The translations under genes were made by a program, and so were the position numbers. Under the pieces are notes generated by a model. It saw only the letters and a program-made list of their open reading frames with translations. It ran no database searches and was not told where the DNA came from. A DNA stretch of 32,455 nucleotides from Streptococcus oralis (GTDB lineage: Bacteria; Bacillota; Bacilli; Lactobacillales; Streptococcaceae): contig NZ_KQ970759.1 in NCBI RefSeq assembly GCF_001579175.1, positions 707,737 through 740,191 on the forward strand, in the 5' to 3' direction. Positions 17,098-27,502 of this stretch are shown in pieces. Numbering within the stretch: position 1 is the stretch's first letter; each line of letters opens with the position of its first letter.

Positions 17098-17126
17098 ATT
17101 ATACTACAAAAGCTGACGCATGGGAA
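17098..17126 (-). promoter_or_regulatory. tsaB operon promoter
   Basis: TTCCCA, a 17-nt spacer and a perfect TATAAT on the minus strand. Confidence 0.65.
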
Positions 17127-17274
17127 TTTTCTTTCTCCCCAAACAAAAAGCCCTGCTACTTAGACAAAGAGGATGGCAAAAAAATCAAAAAAGTTCTAGC
17201 TTTTTTCTATTTTTTCCGAATATATAAGTGAACAAGAAAATTGAAAGGTTCTTCGTAAGAAGTGTAGATAATTC

Positions 17275-17454
17275 ATGCTAGATAAAAGGCACATTTTTAG
17301 AAGGATGAATGTTATTCTCTTCATCTCTTATAGTTTGCTTATCATTATCAATGATTTAAACATAATCGTTACACCCTTACCAGTTGATTCATCTGTTTGC
17401 ATTGTTTTCTTTTTATGCTTCAACTCGATTTTTTCTGAGAAAAGAGGGGCGTAA
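17275..17454 (+). CDS. Possible small membrane protein (59 aa) in the tsaB-rpoY gap
   Basis: An open frame of 59 codons starts at ATG 17275 (or 17308) and ends at TAA 17452. The product has a basic start (MLDKRHIFRR), a hydrophobic stretch at about 12-33 and another at about 40-52, and ends SEKRGA, like a two-helix membrane peptide. The ribosome site for the first ATG is poor. AGAAGG sits directly against the second ATG, too close to be ideal. I recall small bacteriocin-like genes here in pneumococci, but I do not recognise this one. It may be a real small gene, a remnant, or chance in AT-rich DNA. Confidence 0.3.
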   Translation: MLDKRHIFRRMNVILFISYSLLIIINDLNIIVTPLPVDSSVCIVFFLCFNSIFSEKRGA

Positions 17455-17468
17455 AGATGGCGAATCCA

Positions 17469-17497
17469 TTGACTCTTTTAACCGTCAATGTTAAAAT
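17469..17497 (+). promoter_or_regulatory. Strong promoter for the structured RNA
   Basis: TTGACT, exactly 17 nt, then TAAAAT with TGT before it (extended -10). The predicted start at about 17504 coincides with the base of the RNA's closing stem. Confidence 0.8.
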
Positions 17498-17503
17498 ATA
17501 ATT

Positions 17504-17657
17504 GAACATTGGCAGGAAAATCAGGTTGAGTCTTTGACTCTTCGGGTTGCAGTGCTATCCCTGAAACTTTGGTTTCTAAAGAACTGAAATTGCGATTGAA
17601 CAATTCGCCCCCAGTGTTTGACGGCTCTTGACTTCGGTCAGGAGCTTTTTATTTTTT
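17504..17657 (+). ncRNA. Candidate structured small RNA (about 150 nt)
   Basis: The predicted 5' end AACATTGG (17505-17512) pairs with CCAGTGTT (17611-17618). Internal hairpins include GAGTC-TTT-GACTC, GAAAC-TTTG-GTTTC and GCGATT-GAAC-AATTCGC (17592-17608, one bulge). A strong terminator follows the closing stem at once. No ORF of note lies inside. The unit has its own promoter and ends about 215 nt before rpoY, so it looks like an independent small RNA rather than a leader. I cannot assign it to a known class; a 6S-type or other conserved streptococcal RNA should be considered. Confidence 0.7.
17624..17657 (+). terminator. Intrinsic terminator of the small RNA
   Basis: GCTCTTGAC-TTCG-GTCAGGAGC (9 bp with one G-U) is followed by TTTTTATTTTTT. 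Confidence 0.9.
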
Positions 17658-17733
17658 GTTTAAAGCAATTTTATTTCATCTTGTCATCCAAGTTTTACGC
17701 TTTTGTCAGTCTTTACTTTCTCATTTTCCGTCT

Positions 17734-17762
17734 TTTACTAATTTTTCATTTTGTGGTATAAT
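17734..17762 (+). promoter_or_regulatory. rpoY-rnjA promoter
   Basis: TTTACT, 17 nt, TATAAT with TGG before it (extended -10). The resulting leader is about 105 nt. Confidence 0.8.
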
Positions 17763-17872
17763 TGAAATAATTGTAACGAATCAAGGTCAATCTAGACACA
17801 AAATGGAATGAAATCAAGCAAATCTCTACTAAAAGTTTGGAATAAGCTGACCTGTAAATAGAAAGGAACTAT

Positions 17873-18106
17873 ATGATTTACAAAGTTTTTTATCAAGAAA
17901 CAAAAGAACGTAGCCCACGTCGTGAAACAACACGCTCACTTTACCTAGACATCGATGCCAGCTCAGAACTTGAGGGCCGTATCGCTGCTCGCCAACTTGT
18001 CGAAGAAAACCGCCCAGAGTACAACATCGAATTCATCGAACTCTTGTCTGACAAATTGCTAGATTACGAAAAAGAAACTGGCGCTTTCGAGATTACGGAG
18101 TTCTAA
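17873..18106 (+). CDS. rpoY: RNA polymerase epsilon subunit
   Basis: A 77-aa protein of the RpoY (formerly YkzG, DUF1447) family, a small auxiliary subunit of Firmicutes RNA polymerase. The start MIYKVFYQ, the arginine-rich [15 protein letters not shown] and the acidic C-terminal part ([22 protein letters not shown]) are typical. Ribosome site GAAAGGAAC. It ends 1 nt before rnjA, the conserved rpoY-rnjA arrangement. Confidence 0.93.
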   Translation: MIYKVFYQETKERSPRRETTRSLYLDIDASSELEGRIAARQLVEENRPEYNIEFIELLSDKLLDYEKETGAFEITEF

Positions 18107-18107
18107 T

Positions 18108-19787
18108 ATGGCCTACACTCTTAAACCTGAAGAAGTCGGCGTTTTTGCCATCGGTGGTCTGGGAGAAATCGGGAAAAACACTTACGGAATTGAATACCAA
18201 GACGAAATTATCATCGTCGATGCTGGGATTAAATTCCCGGAAGATGACTTGCTGGGTATCGACTACGTTATCCCTGACTACTCTTACATCGTGGACAATA
18301 TCGACCGCGTCAAGGCCGTTTTGATTACACACGGACATGAGGACCACATCGGTGGGATTCCCTTCCTGCTCAAGCAAGCAAATGTCCCTATCTACGCTGG
18401 ACCACTTGCCCTAGCTTTGATCCGTGGAAAACTCGAAGAACACGGCCTCTTGCGCAACGCCAAACTTTACGAAATCAACCACAACACTGAGTTGACCTTT
18501 AAAAATCTCAAGGCAACTTTCTTTAGAACAACCCACTCCATTCCAGAGCCTTTAGGGATTGTCATTCATACTCCTCAAGGAAAAATCGTCTGTACGGGTG
18601 ACTTTAAGTTTGACTTTACTCCAGTTGGAGAACCTGCAGACTTGCACCGTATGGCTGCCCTTGGTGAAGAAGGAGTGCTCTGTCTCCTCTCTGACTCGAC
18701 AAATGCGGAAGTACCAACCTTTACCAACTCTGAAAAAGTCGTTGGTCAGTCTATCATGAAGATCATCCAAGGCATTGAAGGACGTATCATCTTTGCATCC
18801 TTTGCCTCAAACATCTTCCGTCTCCAACAAGCAACAGAAGCCGCTGTTAAGACTGGACGCAAGATTGCTGTCTTTGGTCGTTCTATGGAAAAGGCCATTG
18901 TCAACGGGATCGAGCTTGGCTACATCAAAGCTCCTAAGGGAACCTTTATCGAGCCAAATGAAATCAAAGATTATCCTGCAGGCGAGGTTCTTATCCTCTG
19001 TACAGGTAGTCAGGGTGAGCCGATGGCAGCTCTCTCTCGTATCGCTAATGGAACTCACCGTCAGGTGCAACTCCAACCCGGCGATACCGTTATCTTCTCT
19101 TCAAGTCCAATCCCTGGAAATACTACTAGCGTCAACAAACTGATTAATATTATTTCAGAAGCTGGTGTTGAAGTCATCCACGGTAAAATCAACAATATCC
19201 ACACCTCTGGACACGGTGGTCAGCAAGAGCAAAAACTCATGCTCCGCTTGATTAAGCCAAAATACTTCATGCCTGTTCATGGTGAATACCGTATGCAGAA
19301 AGTCCATGCTGGACTAGCGGTGGATACTGGTGTCGAGAAGGACAATATCTTTATCATGAGCAATGGTGATGTGCTTGCCCTTACTGCTAACTCGGCTCGT
19401 ATCGCAGGCCACTTCAATGCCCAAGACATCTATGTCGATGGCAATCGTATCGGTGAAATCGGTGCAGCTGTCCTCAAAGATCGTCGTGATCTATCTGAAG
19501 ATGGTGTCGTTCTAGCAGTCGCAACTGTTGACTTCAAATCGCAGATGATTCTGTCTGGGCCTGATATCCTCAGCCGAGGCTTTGTCTACATGAGAGAATC
19601 TGGTGACTTGATTCGCCAAAGCCAGCGCATCCTCTTCAATGCCATTCGTATCGCATTGAAAAACAAAGATGCTAGCGTGCAATCTGTCAATGGTGCTATT
19701 GTCAACGCCATTCGCCCCTTCCTCTATGAAAATACAGAACGTGAACCGATCATCATCCCGATGATCCTCACACCAGATGAAGAATAA
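18108..19787 (+). CDS. rnjA: Ribonuclease J1
   Basis: A 559-aa beta-CASP metallo-beta-lactamase nuclease with 5'-to-3' exo- and endonuclease activity, central to mRNA turnover and rRNA processing in Firmicutes. The zinc motif HGHEDHIGG (H75, H77, D79, H80) lies near the N-terminus. TGDFKFD and SDSTNAE follow, then the beta-CASP motifs ([21 protein letters not shown]; the SSSPIPGN segment; HTSGHGG), and a C-terminal domain. It is cotranscribed with rpoY. A bidirectional terminator shared with mnmG ends it. Confidence 0.95.
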   Translation: MAYTLKPEEVGVFAIGGLGEIGKNTYGIEYQDEIIIVDAGIKFPEDDLLGIDYVIPDYSYIVDNIDRVKAVLITHGHEDHIGGIPFLLKQANVPIYAGPLALALIRGKLEEHGLLRNAKLYEINHNTELTFKNLKATFFRTTHSIPEPLGIVIHTPQGKIVCTGDFKFDFTPVGEPADLHRMAALGEEGVLCLLSDSTNAEVPTFTNSEKVVGQSIMKIIQGIEGRIIFASFASNIFRLQQATEAAVKTGRKIAVFGRSMEKAIVNGIELGYIKAPKGTFIEPNEIKDYPAGEVLILCTGSQGEPMAALSRIANGTHRQVQLQPGDTVIFSSSPIPGNTTSVNKLINIISEAGVEVIHGKINNIHTSGHGGQQEQKLMLRLIKPKYFMPVHGEYRMQKVHAGLAVDTGVEKDNIFIMSNGDVLALTANSARIAGHFNAQDIYVDGNRIGEIGAAVLKDRRDLSEDGVVLAVATVDFKSQMILSGPDILSRGFVYMRESGDLIRQSQRILFNAIRIALKNKDASVQSVNGAIVNAIRPFLYENTEREPIIIPMILTPDEE

Positions 19788-19792
19788 GTCAA

Positions 19793-19826
19793 CAAAACAG
19801 CCCCGATTTTTCGGAGCTGTTTTTCT
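19793..19826. terminator. Bidirectional terminator between rnjA and mnmG
   Basis: AAAACAGCCCCGA and TCGGAGCTGTTTTT pair around a T loop. A and T tracts on both sides serve both converging genes. Confidence 0.88.
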
Positions 19827-21740
19827 CTATGCTTTCTTTTCTTGATTTTTAGAAATACTACGATTTTTCCCCTCAAGATAGACCATCAAAATAGAAATGT
19901 CTGCTGGGTTTACTCCCGAAATACGGCTAGCTTGGCCGATAGTTTCTGGATTGATGAGTTTGAACTTCTGGCGGGCTTCTGTCGCAATCGAGTCAATATC
20001 ATCCCAGTCAATATTGGCTGGAATGCGTTTTTCTTCCATGCGTTTCATCTTGGCAACCTGATCCATGGCTTTGGAAATGTAGCCTTCGTACTTGATTTCT
20101 GTTTCAATCAATTCGATAATCTTGTCATCCAAGTCCTCAGCAGCTGGCCCGATGAAGGCAACCACATCTTGGTAAGAAACTTCTGGACGGCGAAGGAATT
20201 CCTTAGCTGTCACCGCATCTGTCAAGGGTTTGAAGCCCATTTTCTCAACCTTGGCATTAGTTTCCTTGACTGGTTTGAGTTTGATGCTGTCTAGTCGCTT
20301 CATCTCATTGTCAAATTGATTTTTCTTGATTTCAAAACGAGCCCAACGTTCATCGTCAACAAGCCCAATCTCGCGCCCCATCTCGGTCAAACGCATATCG
20401 GCATTGTCATGACGGAGGATGAGGCGGTATTCAGCACGACTGGTCAAGAGACGGTAGGGTTCAATAGTTCCCTTGGTCACCAAGTCGTCAATCATGACCC
20501 CGATATAGCCGTCACTTCGCTTCAAAATCAACTCAGGCTTGCCTTGGATTTTCAGAGCTGCATTGATACCAGCGATAATCCCTTGCCCAGCAGCTTCTTC
20601 GTAACCTGACGTTCCATTTGTCTGACCAGCAGTGAAAAGACCTGAGATTTTCTTGGTTTCCAGAGTGGCACGTAACTGGTGAGGCAAGACCATGTCGTAC
20701 TCGATAGCATAACCAGTTCGCATCATCTCAGCATTTTCCAAACCTTTGATAGAATGAACTAGCTCGCGCTGTACATCTTCAGGCAGACTGGTTGAAAGAC
20801 CTTGAACATAGACTTCCTCTGTATTGCGTCCTTCTGGCTCTAGGAAAAGTTGGTGACGTTCCTTGTCCGCAAAGCGCACAATCTTGTCCTCAATCGATGG
20901 ACAGTAACGAGGCCCCACTCCCTTGACCACACCTGTAAACATAGGCGCACGGTGGAGGTTGTTTTGGATAATCTCATGACTGGTACCATTAGTGTAGGTC
21001 AACCAGCATGGCACTTGATCCTTAACATAGTCCTCATCACGTGAAGTGTAGGAGAAGTGATTTGGTGCTTCATCCCCTGGCTGAATCTCTGTCACATCGT
21101 AATTGATAGAAGAAGCCTTGACACGTGGAGGAGTTCCTGTCTTGAAACGACCGATTTCGAGTCCCAATTCCTTGAGGTTATCAGCTAGGTTAATCGAAGC
21201 TAGACTGTGGTTAGGACCTGATGAGTACTTGAGATCTCCGATGATGATTTCCCCACGGAGGGCAGTCCCTGTCGTCACGATAACAGCCTTGGCAGCATAC
21301 TCTTGATGGGTCGCTGTACGAACACCGACAACCTTGCCATCTTCCACCAAAATCTCATCAATCATGGTTTGACGAAGGGTGAGGTTCTCTTGATTTTCAA
21401 CCGTCTTGCGCATTTCCTTAGAGTAAAGCTCCTTGTCAGCCTGCGCACGAAGGGCGCGAACAGCTGGACCTTTCCCAGTGTTGAGCATCTTCATCTGGAT
21501 GTAGGTCTTGTCAATGGTTTTAGCCATTTCACCACCAAGGGCATCGACTTCACGCACGACAATTCCCTTGGCAGAACCACCGATAGAAGGGTTACAAGGC
21601 ATGAAAGCCAGCATTTCAATGTTGATGGTCGCAAGCAAGACCTTGCAGCCCATACGGCTGGCAGCTAAGGAAGCTTCAACCCCCGCATGTCCCGCACCGA
21701 TTACAATAATATCGTATTCTTCCGTAAAATTATAAGTCAT
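19827..21740 (-). CDS. mnmG: tRNA uridine 5-carboxymethylaminomethyl modification enzyme MnmG (GidA)
   Basis: An FAD-dependent enzyme that with MnmE modifies U34 of certain tRNAs (cmnm5U). The 637-aa protein has the dinucleotide-binding [12 protein letters not shown] (GxGxxG at 15-20), the family signatures [12 protein letters not shown] and [14 protein letters not shown], the [25 protein letters not shown] motif and the C-terminal helical domain used for MnmE and tRNA contact. Ribosome site AGGAGAG. It follows the nudix gene by a few bases and forms a unit with it. MnmA, acting on the same U34 (2-thiolation), is encoded just upstream, so both wobble-uridine modifications are clustered. Confidence 0.96.
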   Translation of the reverse strand: MTYNFTEEYDIIVIGAGHAGVEASLAASRMGCKVLLATINIEMLAFMPCNPSIGGSAKGIVVREVDALGGEMAKTIDKTYIQMKMLNTGKGPAVRALRAQADKELYSKEMRKTVENQENLTLRQTMIDEILVEDGKVVGVRTATHQEYAAKAVIVTTGTALRGEIIIGDLKYSSGPNHSLASINLADNLKELGLEIGRFKTGTPPRVKASSINYDVTEIQPGDEAPNHFSYTSRDEDYVKDQVPCWLTYTNGTSHEIIQNNLHRAPMFTGVVKGVGPRYCPSIEDKIVRFADKERHQLFLEPEGRNTEEVYVQGLSTSLPEDVQRELVHSIKGLENAEMMRTGYAIEYDMVLPHQLRATLETKKISGLFTAGQTNGTSGYEEAAGQGIIAGINAALKIQGKPELILKRSDGYIGVMIDDLVTKGTIEPYRLLTSRAEYRLILRHDNADMRLTEMGREIGLVDDERWARFEIKKNQFDNEMKRLDSIKLKPVKETNAKVEKMGFKPLTDAVTAKEFLRRPEVSYQDVVAFIGPAAEDLDDKIIELIETEIKYEGYISKAMDQVAKMKRMEEKRIPANIDWDDIDSIATEARQKFKLINPETIGQASRISGVNPADISILMVYLEGKNRSISKNQEKKA

Positions 21741-21748
21741 TTTCTCTC

Positions 21749-22204
21749 CTATTCTTCAAGATGAATGTGTCTTAGTTGGCCGTCCCAATCTGGTAGGGCT
21801 GTTTTTAAAAAGGCTGGAACTAGCTGGATATTCTGGAGCTTATCCAAATCAATCCACTCACAAGGCTGCGGTTTTTCGTCTTCCTGCATGGTCAATGGAG
21901 CATCTTCAAGTAAGTTGACCAGATAATGAAACTCAATGTTGTGATAGGAAACACCGTCTTGTTCAAAACGATTTTCAACTACAAAGGCTAGTCGCCCAGC
22001 CTGAGCTTTGACACCTAGTTCTTCCCTCACTTCACGGACTACCGCTTCTTCCGTTCTTTCATTGGCTTGGATGGCACCACCGATAGTGTAATACTTGCCC
22101 TCATCTTTGGTAACTAGGAGTTTGCTATTTTGGAGAATCAAGGCTGTCGCCCGAACTCCAAAAACCGTATTTCCCACTTTGGTCCGAAAATCCACTTGAG
22201 TCAT
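21749..22204 (-). CDS. Nudix hydrolase
   Basis: A 151-aa pyrophosphohydrolase with a perfect Nudix box (GX5EX7REUXEEXGU) in [23 protein letters not shown]. The start at 22204 has AAAGGAAAG upstream; the in-frame TTG nine codons earlier is rejected. The substrate (oxidised nucleotide, nucleotide sugar, dinucleoside polyphosphate or other) cannot be told from sequence. It lies between mnmA and mnmG with its own promoter directly behind the mnmA stop, and a leader hairpin (TGCAGG/CCTGCA, 22255-22275). Confidence 0.9.
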   Translation of the reverse strand: MTQVDFRTKVGNTVFGVRATALILQNSKLLVTKDEGKYYTIGGAIQANERTEEAVVREVREELGVKAQAGRLAFVVENRFEQDGVSYHNIEFHYLVNLLEDAPLTMQEDEKPQPCEWIDLDKLQNIQLVPAFLKTALPDWDGQLRHIHLEE

Positions 22205-22315
22205 CTCTTTCCTTTCCTCAAAACGACACAAAAACAGTCAAAACTCCAAAGAAGTGCAGGACAAAAAGACCTGCAACATCCATGAGCTTTGACCATCATT
22301 TCTATTGCTTTTATT

Positions 22316-22343
22316 ATTGTAGCAAATTGAGAAAATTTGTCAA
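22316..22343 (-). promoter_or_regulatory. Promoter of nudix-mnmG
   Basis: TTGACA, 16 nt, TACAAT with TGC before it (extended -10) on the minus strand. The -35 is adjacent to the mnmA stop codon. Confidence 0.8.
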
Positions 22344-22344
22344 A

Positions 22345-23536
<1,192 letters not shown>

Positions 23537-23545
23537 CTTCGAGTA

Positions 23546-23699
23546 TAGTCTTTTCGTTTGCTTTTAGGAGTAAAATGGTCTGGGAGACCATTTTAGCCTA
23601 TCATCTTAAAATGAAAATATGATAGGCAACGAGTCGCAGGCATAACTCGAGTTAGGTAAGACGAGTTAACGACGTAATAAAAGATAAACGAAATGACTA
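23546..23699. mobile_element. MITE-like element with imperfect terminal inverted repeats (about 154 bp)
   Basis: The left end TAGTCTTTTCGTTTGCTTTT (23546-23565) and the right end (23679-23699) match as inverted copies over about 20 bp: TAGTC, TTTCGTTT and CTTTT blocks, with one or two differences. TA dinucleotides sit at both outer ends, as for IS630/Tc1-type insertions. Inside are AAAATGGTCT-GGG-AGACCATTTT (23572-23594), CCTATCAT/ATGATAGG (23597-23627 region) and AACTCG/CGAGTT. There is no coding capacity. It could be a relative of the pneumococcal RUP/SPRITE-type repeats; I do not recognise it exactly. Confidence 0.6.
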
Positions 23700-23700
23700 G

Positions 23701-23748
23701 TTCACGATTGAAGGTCGTGTGTGCTTCAACGATTGAAGGTCGCTTGAG
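23701..23748. repeat. Two tandem direct repeats of about 25 bp
   Basis: ACGATTGAAGGTCG occurs at 23704-23717 and 23729-23742, each preceded by TTC(A). It sits between the MITE-like element and the mnmA -10, around the predicted transcript start. Confidence 0.7.
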
Positions 23749-23756
23749 CAGTATTC

Positions 23757-23785
23757 ATTATAACACGCTTGGTTGGAGAAGACAA
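23757..23785 (-). promoter_or_regulatory. mnmA promoter
   Basis: TTGTCT, 17 nt, TATAAT with TGT before it (extended -10) on the minus strand, about 290 nt from the mnmA start. The repeat cluster lies within the transcript leader. Confidence 0.75.
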
Positions 23786-23816
23786 GAAAGAGGCTGATAA
23801 ATCATCTCAACCTCTC
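23786..23816 (-). terminator. argH terminator
   Basis: On the minus strand AGAGGTTGA pairs with TCAGCCTCT (one G-U), followed by TTCTTGTCTT. It abuts the mnmA -35 element. Confidence 0.7.
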
Positions 23817-23836
23817 TTCCTTACTTTGCAAATGAA

Positions 23837-25228
23837 TCAATTTTCCTCTTTAAGTTCTTTCTTCGCTTGTTCTATCTGGTATTTCACTTGCTCAAAGCCG
23901 GTTCCTCCTAAGGAATTCCGTCTCTGAACAGCGGTTTCTGGGCGCAAGTAGATATAAATATCCTCTTCAATCAAGGGATGGTAGACTTGCAACTCCTCCA
24001 AATCCCAATCTTGGATGTTTTTACCATGCTTGATAGAGTCTAGAACCAATTTCCCTACTATTTCATGCGCTTCTCTAAAAGGGAGTCCTTTTTCAGCCAA
24101 ATAATCTGCCAGTTCGGTCGCATTCGAAAAATCATTCTCTGTAGATTGCTGCATTTTGGCCTTATTAACCTGCATGCTCGATAGCATGCCTGCCAACACA
24201 TCCAGAGAATTTAAAATCGTTTCTACTGTATCAAACATGCCTTCCTTGTCCTCTTGCAAATCCTTATTATAGGCCAGAGGCAAAGACTTCATAACGGTCA
24301 ATAGTCCAAGCAAGTTCCCGTAAACCCGTCCTGTCTTCCCTCGAATCAATTCGGCCATATCAGGATTTTTCTTCTGGGGCATGATAGACGAACCCGTTGA
24401 AAAGCTATCAGACAAGCTAATGTACTGATACTCAAAACTGCACCAATTGATGATTTCCTCACAAAAACGACTCATATGCATCATCAAAATGCTGGCATTT
24501 GACAGAAATTCCAAGATAAAATCACGGTCACTCACTGCGTCCAAGGAATTGGTATAGGGTTGTTGGAAACCCAATAAATCACTCGATAATTGACGATCGA
24601 TTGGAAAAGTTGTCCCCGCCAAAGCAGCCGCACCCAGTGGAGATAGGTCCGTATGTTTCAAGTTAAATGCAAAACGCTCGCTGTCCCTTTGAAACATATT
24701 GTAATAAGCCATGAGATGGTGGGCAAAACTAATCGGTTGGGCGTGCTGCAAATGAGTATAGCCTGGCATGATGGTTTCCACATGTTTTTCAGCCAAATCC
24801 AGCAAAACACTATTCAGATTCGCCAACTTATCCAAGACATGGCCAAGCTGCTCCTTTAGATATAAGTGCATATCCGTTGCGACTTGGTCATTCCGAGAAC
24901 GAGCCGTGTGTAGTTTCCCAGCCAGAGAACCAATTTTCTCTGTCAGCAACACTTCCATATTCATATGAATATCTTCATTTGCAATATCAAAATGAAGCTC
25001 TCCTGCCTCTAAATCTCGCAACAAAGCTTTCAGACCATCTTGGATCTGCTCCGCCTCTTCCAAGCTCAAAATGCCAGTCTGTCCTAGCATTTGAACATGA
25101 GCTAGGGAGCCCATCAAATCAAATTTTGCCAGCTGGTGGTCAAAGGAAATACTCGCACCGAACTGTTCTACCCACTCTTCCACAGTGCCTTCAAATCGAC
25201 CACCCCATAATTTTGTATTTTTCGACAT
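23837..25228 (-). CDS. argH: Argininosuccinate lyase
   Basis: The last step of arginine synthesis: argininosuccinate to arginine and fumarate. The 463-aa protein has [13 protein letters not shown] (107-119), THLQHAQP with the general-acid H159, and the fumarase/lyase superfamily signature [12 protein letters not shown] (279-290) with the catalytic serine loop. Cytosolic tetramer in the family. It starts 27 nt after argG in the operon lipoprotein-argG-argH. No upstream arginine-synthesis genes are present, so the pair may serve citrulline-to-arginine salvage. Confidence 0.96.
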   Translation of the reverse strand: MSKNTKLWGGRFEGTVEEWVEQFGASISFDHQLAKFDLMGSLAHVQMLGQTGILSLEEAEQIQDGLKALLRDLEAGELHFDIANEDIHMNMEVLLTEKIGSLAGKLHTARSRNDQVATDMHLYLKEQLGHVLDKLANLNSVLLDLAEKHVETIMPGYTHLQHAQPISFAHHLMAYYNMFQRDSERFAFNLKHTDLSPLGAAALAGTTFPIDRQLSSDLLGFQQPYTNSLDAVSDRDFILEFLSNASILMMHMSRFCEEIINWCSFEYQYISLSDSFSTGSSIMPQKKNPDMAELIRGKTGRVYGNLLGLLTVMKSLPLAYNKDLQEDKEGMFDTVETILNSLDVLAGMLSSMQVNKAKMQQSTENDFSNATELADYLAEKGLPFREAHEIVGKLVLDSIKHGKNIQDWDLEELQVYHPLIEEDIYIYLRPETAVQRRNSLGGTGFEQVKYQIEQAKKELKEEN

Positions 25229-25255
25229 ATCCTGTCGTCCCTTTCTATCGCGTCA

Positions 25256-26452
25256 CTACTCAACATTTTTCTGAACTTCTGAATAAACCTTAGTCGGAAG
25301 CCCCCAAAGCTTGATAAATCCAACAGCCGCATCTTGGTCAAAAGTATCCGCACTGGTATAAGTCGCCAAATTTTCATCGTAAAGAGAATTTGGAGATTTC
25401 CGAGCCACTACCTGGGCGTTCCCCTTATAGAGTTTAACTTTTGCAGTTCCATTGACGACCTTCTGTGTCTCCTTGATATAGGCAATCAAAGCCTGAGTTG
25501 CTGGGCTAAACCACAAGGCATTATAGATGAGATTGGACAACTCATTTTCGATAATGGGTTTGAAATGAGCCACTTCTCTCACAAGAGTCAAGTCTTCAAT
25601 CTCCTTATGAGCTGCCAATAAAGTCACAGCACCTGGGCACTCATAAATCTCTCTTGACTTAATACCGACTAGGCGATTTTCCACATGGTCAATACGACCA
25701 ACACCGTGTTTGCCTGCAATTTCATTGAGCTTTTGAATCAAATCCGCCACTTTCATCTTCTCTCCATTGAGGGAGATGGGCACCCCACAGCTAAACTCAA
25801 TGTCAATAAATTCTGGACTGTCTGGTGCCTCTTCTGGAGAAGATGTGATTCCAAATGCTTCTTCTGGCGCTTGGTTCCAAGGATTTTCCAAGACACCACA
25901 TTCATTTGCACGTCCCCAAAGATTTTGATCGACAGAGTAAGGATTATCAAGGTCAGCAGGAACTGGAACACCGTTTTCTTTGGCATATTGGATTTCTTCT
26001 TCACGAGACCATTTCCACTCACGAACAGGCGCAACTACCTTTAGATTGGGATCCAAAGCTGCAATAGAAACTTCAAACCGAACTTGGTCGTTTCCCTTAC
26101 CTGTACAACCATGGGCAATTGTGGTTGCCCCCGTCTGATGAGCTATTTCAACGAGTTTTTTTGAAATAAGAGGGCGACTCAGAGCAGATACCAAGGGATA
26201 CTTTTGTTCATAGTAGGCATGAGCCTGAAGGGCCACTAAAACATAGTCATTAGCAAATTCTTCCTTAACATCAATGACATAAGACTCAACAGCCCCAACC
26301 TTGAGAGCTTTATCATGGATGAACTCCAAATCCTTTCCTTCACCCACATCCATACAAACAGCGATCACATCATAGTCCTTTTTTAACCATGTAATAGCAA
26401 CTGATGTATCCAATCCACCTGAATAGGCTAAAATGACTTTTTCCTTACTCAT
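25256..26452 (-). CDS. argG: Argininosuccinate synthase
   Basis: It joins citrulline and aspartate with ATP to make argininosuccinate. The 398-aa protein has the N-type ATP pyrophosphatase loop AYSGGLDTS (9-17), the citrulline-binding region around [13 protein letters not shown], and the [11 protein letters not shown] and [16 protein letters not shown] segments of the family. It is the middle gene of an operon with an upstream binding lipoprotein (15-nt gap) and argH downstream, regulated from an ARG-box-like site. Confidence 0.96.
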   Translation of the reverse strand: MSKEKVILAYSGGLDTSVAITWLKKDYDVIAVCMDVGEGKDLEFIHDKALKVGAVESYVIDVKEEFANDYVLVALQAHAYYEQKYPLVSALSRPLISKKLVEIAHQTGATTIAHGCTGKGNDQVRFEVSIAALDPNLKVVAPVREWKWSREEEIQYAKENGVPVPADLDNPYSVDQNLWGRANECGVLENPWNQAPEEAFGITSSPEEAPDSPEFIDIEFSCGVPISLNGEKMKVADLIQKLNEIAGKHGVGRIDHVENRLVGIKSREIYECPGAVTLLAAHKEIEDLTLVREVAHFKPIIENELSNLIYNALWFSPATQALIAYIKETQKVVNGTAKVKLYKGNAQVVARKSPNSLYDENLATYTSADTFDQDAAVGFIKLWGLPTKVYSEVQKNVE

Positions 26453-26467
26453 TTCTCTTCCTTCTTT

Positions 26468-27274
26468 CTATTTTTCGATAGAGGCTTTAAAAGCATCGTC
26501 AATCAATTTGTCCAACTCCCCAGAATCCTTCAACTTCTGGATGGTTTTGTCAACCGCATCTTTTAATTCTTTACTGTCTTTTTTCATCGCAACAGCGTAG
26601 GAATCTTCTTTGTCATTGTCAAAATCAAACTCAGCGATGGCCAGGTCTGGATTATTCTCTACAAATCCTTTCGCCACTGGTTCCTCAAAGATAACCGCAT
26701 CCAGTTGCCCTGATTTCAAATCTGTTATCAAATTTCCATTTTTAGGAAGTGAAACGAGAGAAGAATCCTGCAAAGTTTCTTTGGCCAGAGTTTCCTGGAT
26801 AGAACCTTTCTGCGCTCCAACCTTTTTCTGAGCCAAATCCTTGACTGATTGGTAATTCGTTAATTCAGCTTTCCTTACGATAACCTTATTTTTCGAAGTG
26901 TAGTAGGGAATTGAAAAATCGTAAACTTGACTTCTCTCTTCCGTTTTAGAAACACCTGATATGGCAAGATCAGCCTTACCTGAATCAAGACTAGCCAGTA
27001 CATTGTCAAAACTCATTGGAGAGAACTCCACTTCTACACCTAGTTCCTTTCCGATGGCTTTGGCTAGCTCAACATCTGAACCTACAATCTGATTTTTCCC
27101 ATCAACCAATTTCTGATATTCAAATGGAGCAAACTCTGGATTTAGGGCCACCACCAATTTTCCTTTAGCCTTAATGGCTTCAACACCTTGGGATTGAGTG
27201 TTACTACAAGCAAATAATAAGGGAAACATAAGCAAACCAAACATCGTCATCAACACCTTCTTCACTTTATTCAT
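26468..27274 (-). CDS. Amino-acid (probably arginine) binding lipoprotein
   Basis: A family 3 solute-binding lipoprotein, 268 aa. The lipobox PLLFAC gives C23. The domain has LVVALNPEFAPFEYQ, SDVELAKAIGKELGVEVEF, LASLDSGKADLAISGVSKTEERSQVYDFS and GAQKGSIQE, which are typical SBP_bac_3 features. It shares an operon and promoter with argG and argH, so arginine or a related basic amino acid is the likely ligand; the pneumococcal counterpart is, to my memory, called AbpA. No permease or ATPase is next to it, so it must use a transporter encoded elsewhere. Confidence 0.88.
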   Translation of the reverse strand: MNKVKKVLMTMFGLLMFPLLFACSNTQSQGVEAIKAKGKLVVALNPEFAPFEYQKLVDGKNQIVGSDVELAKAIGKELGVEVEFSPMSFDNVLASLDSGKADLAISGVSKTEERSQVYDFSIPYYTSKNKVIVRKAELTNYQSVKDLAQKKVGAQKGSIQETLAKETLQDSSLVSLPKNGNLITDLKSGQLDAVIFEEPVAKGFVENNPDLAIAEFDFDNDKEDSYAVAMKKDSKELKDAVDKTIQKLKDSGELDKLIDDAFKASIEK

Positions 27275-27309
27275 AGAAAAGCCTCCTTTTATTTTTATAC
27301 TTTATTATT

Positions 27310-27344
27310 GTATAAATAATACTCCTCTCATTCTCGTTTGTCAA
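27310..27344 (-). promoter_or_regulatory. Promoter and ARG-box-like operator of the arginine operon
   Basis: TTGACA (27339-27344), 17 nt, TATTAT (27316-27321) on the minus strand. The -10 is covered by GTATAAATAATAC (27310-27322), an AT-rich dyad resembling ArgR/AhrC half-sites (TGTATAAA). Repressor binding there would block RNA polymerase; arginine control is inferred. Confidence 0.7.
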
Positions 27345-27376
27345 GAGAAAACTGTATTTTATTTCATTTTAATTAA

Positions 27377-27420
27377 GAAAAAAGCTTATTATATGATATA
27401 TTTTTACATATAATAAGCTT
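27377..27420 (-). terminator. Terminator of the bacteriocin ABC operon
   Basis: On the minus strand AAGCTTATTATATG pairs with CATATAATAAGCTT around an AT-rich loop and is followed by TTTTTC. The stem is about 14 bp. Confidence 0.85.
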
Positions 27421-27502
27421 ATTTATACTATTTGAGTTTTAAAAATACAATTGTCCAATTACAGGTAAGATGAAGAGATCAATGAACTCTCCACATTATC
27501 TT

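Noticed and set aside
19842-21735. Several long plus-strand ORFs (up to 150 codons) opposite mnmG
   Set aside because: They are shadows of a strongly conserved gene, with no start signals.
23701-23748. Direct repeats as a minimal CRISPR array
   Set aside because: Only two short copies with an 11-nt interval, no cas genes and no typical repeat length.
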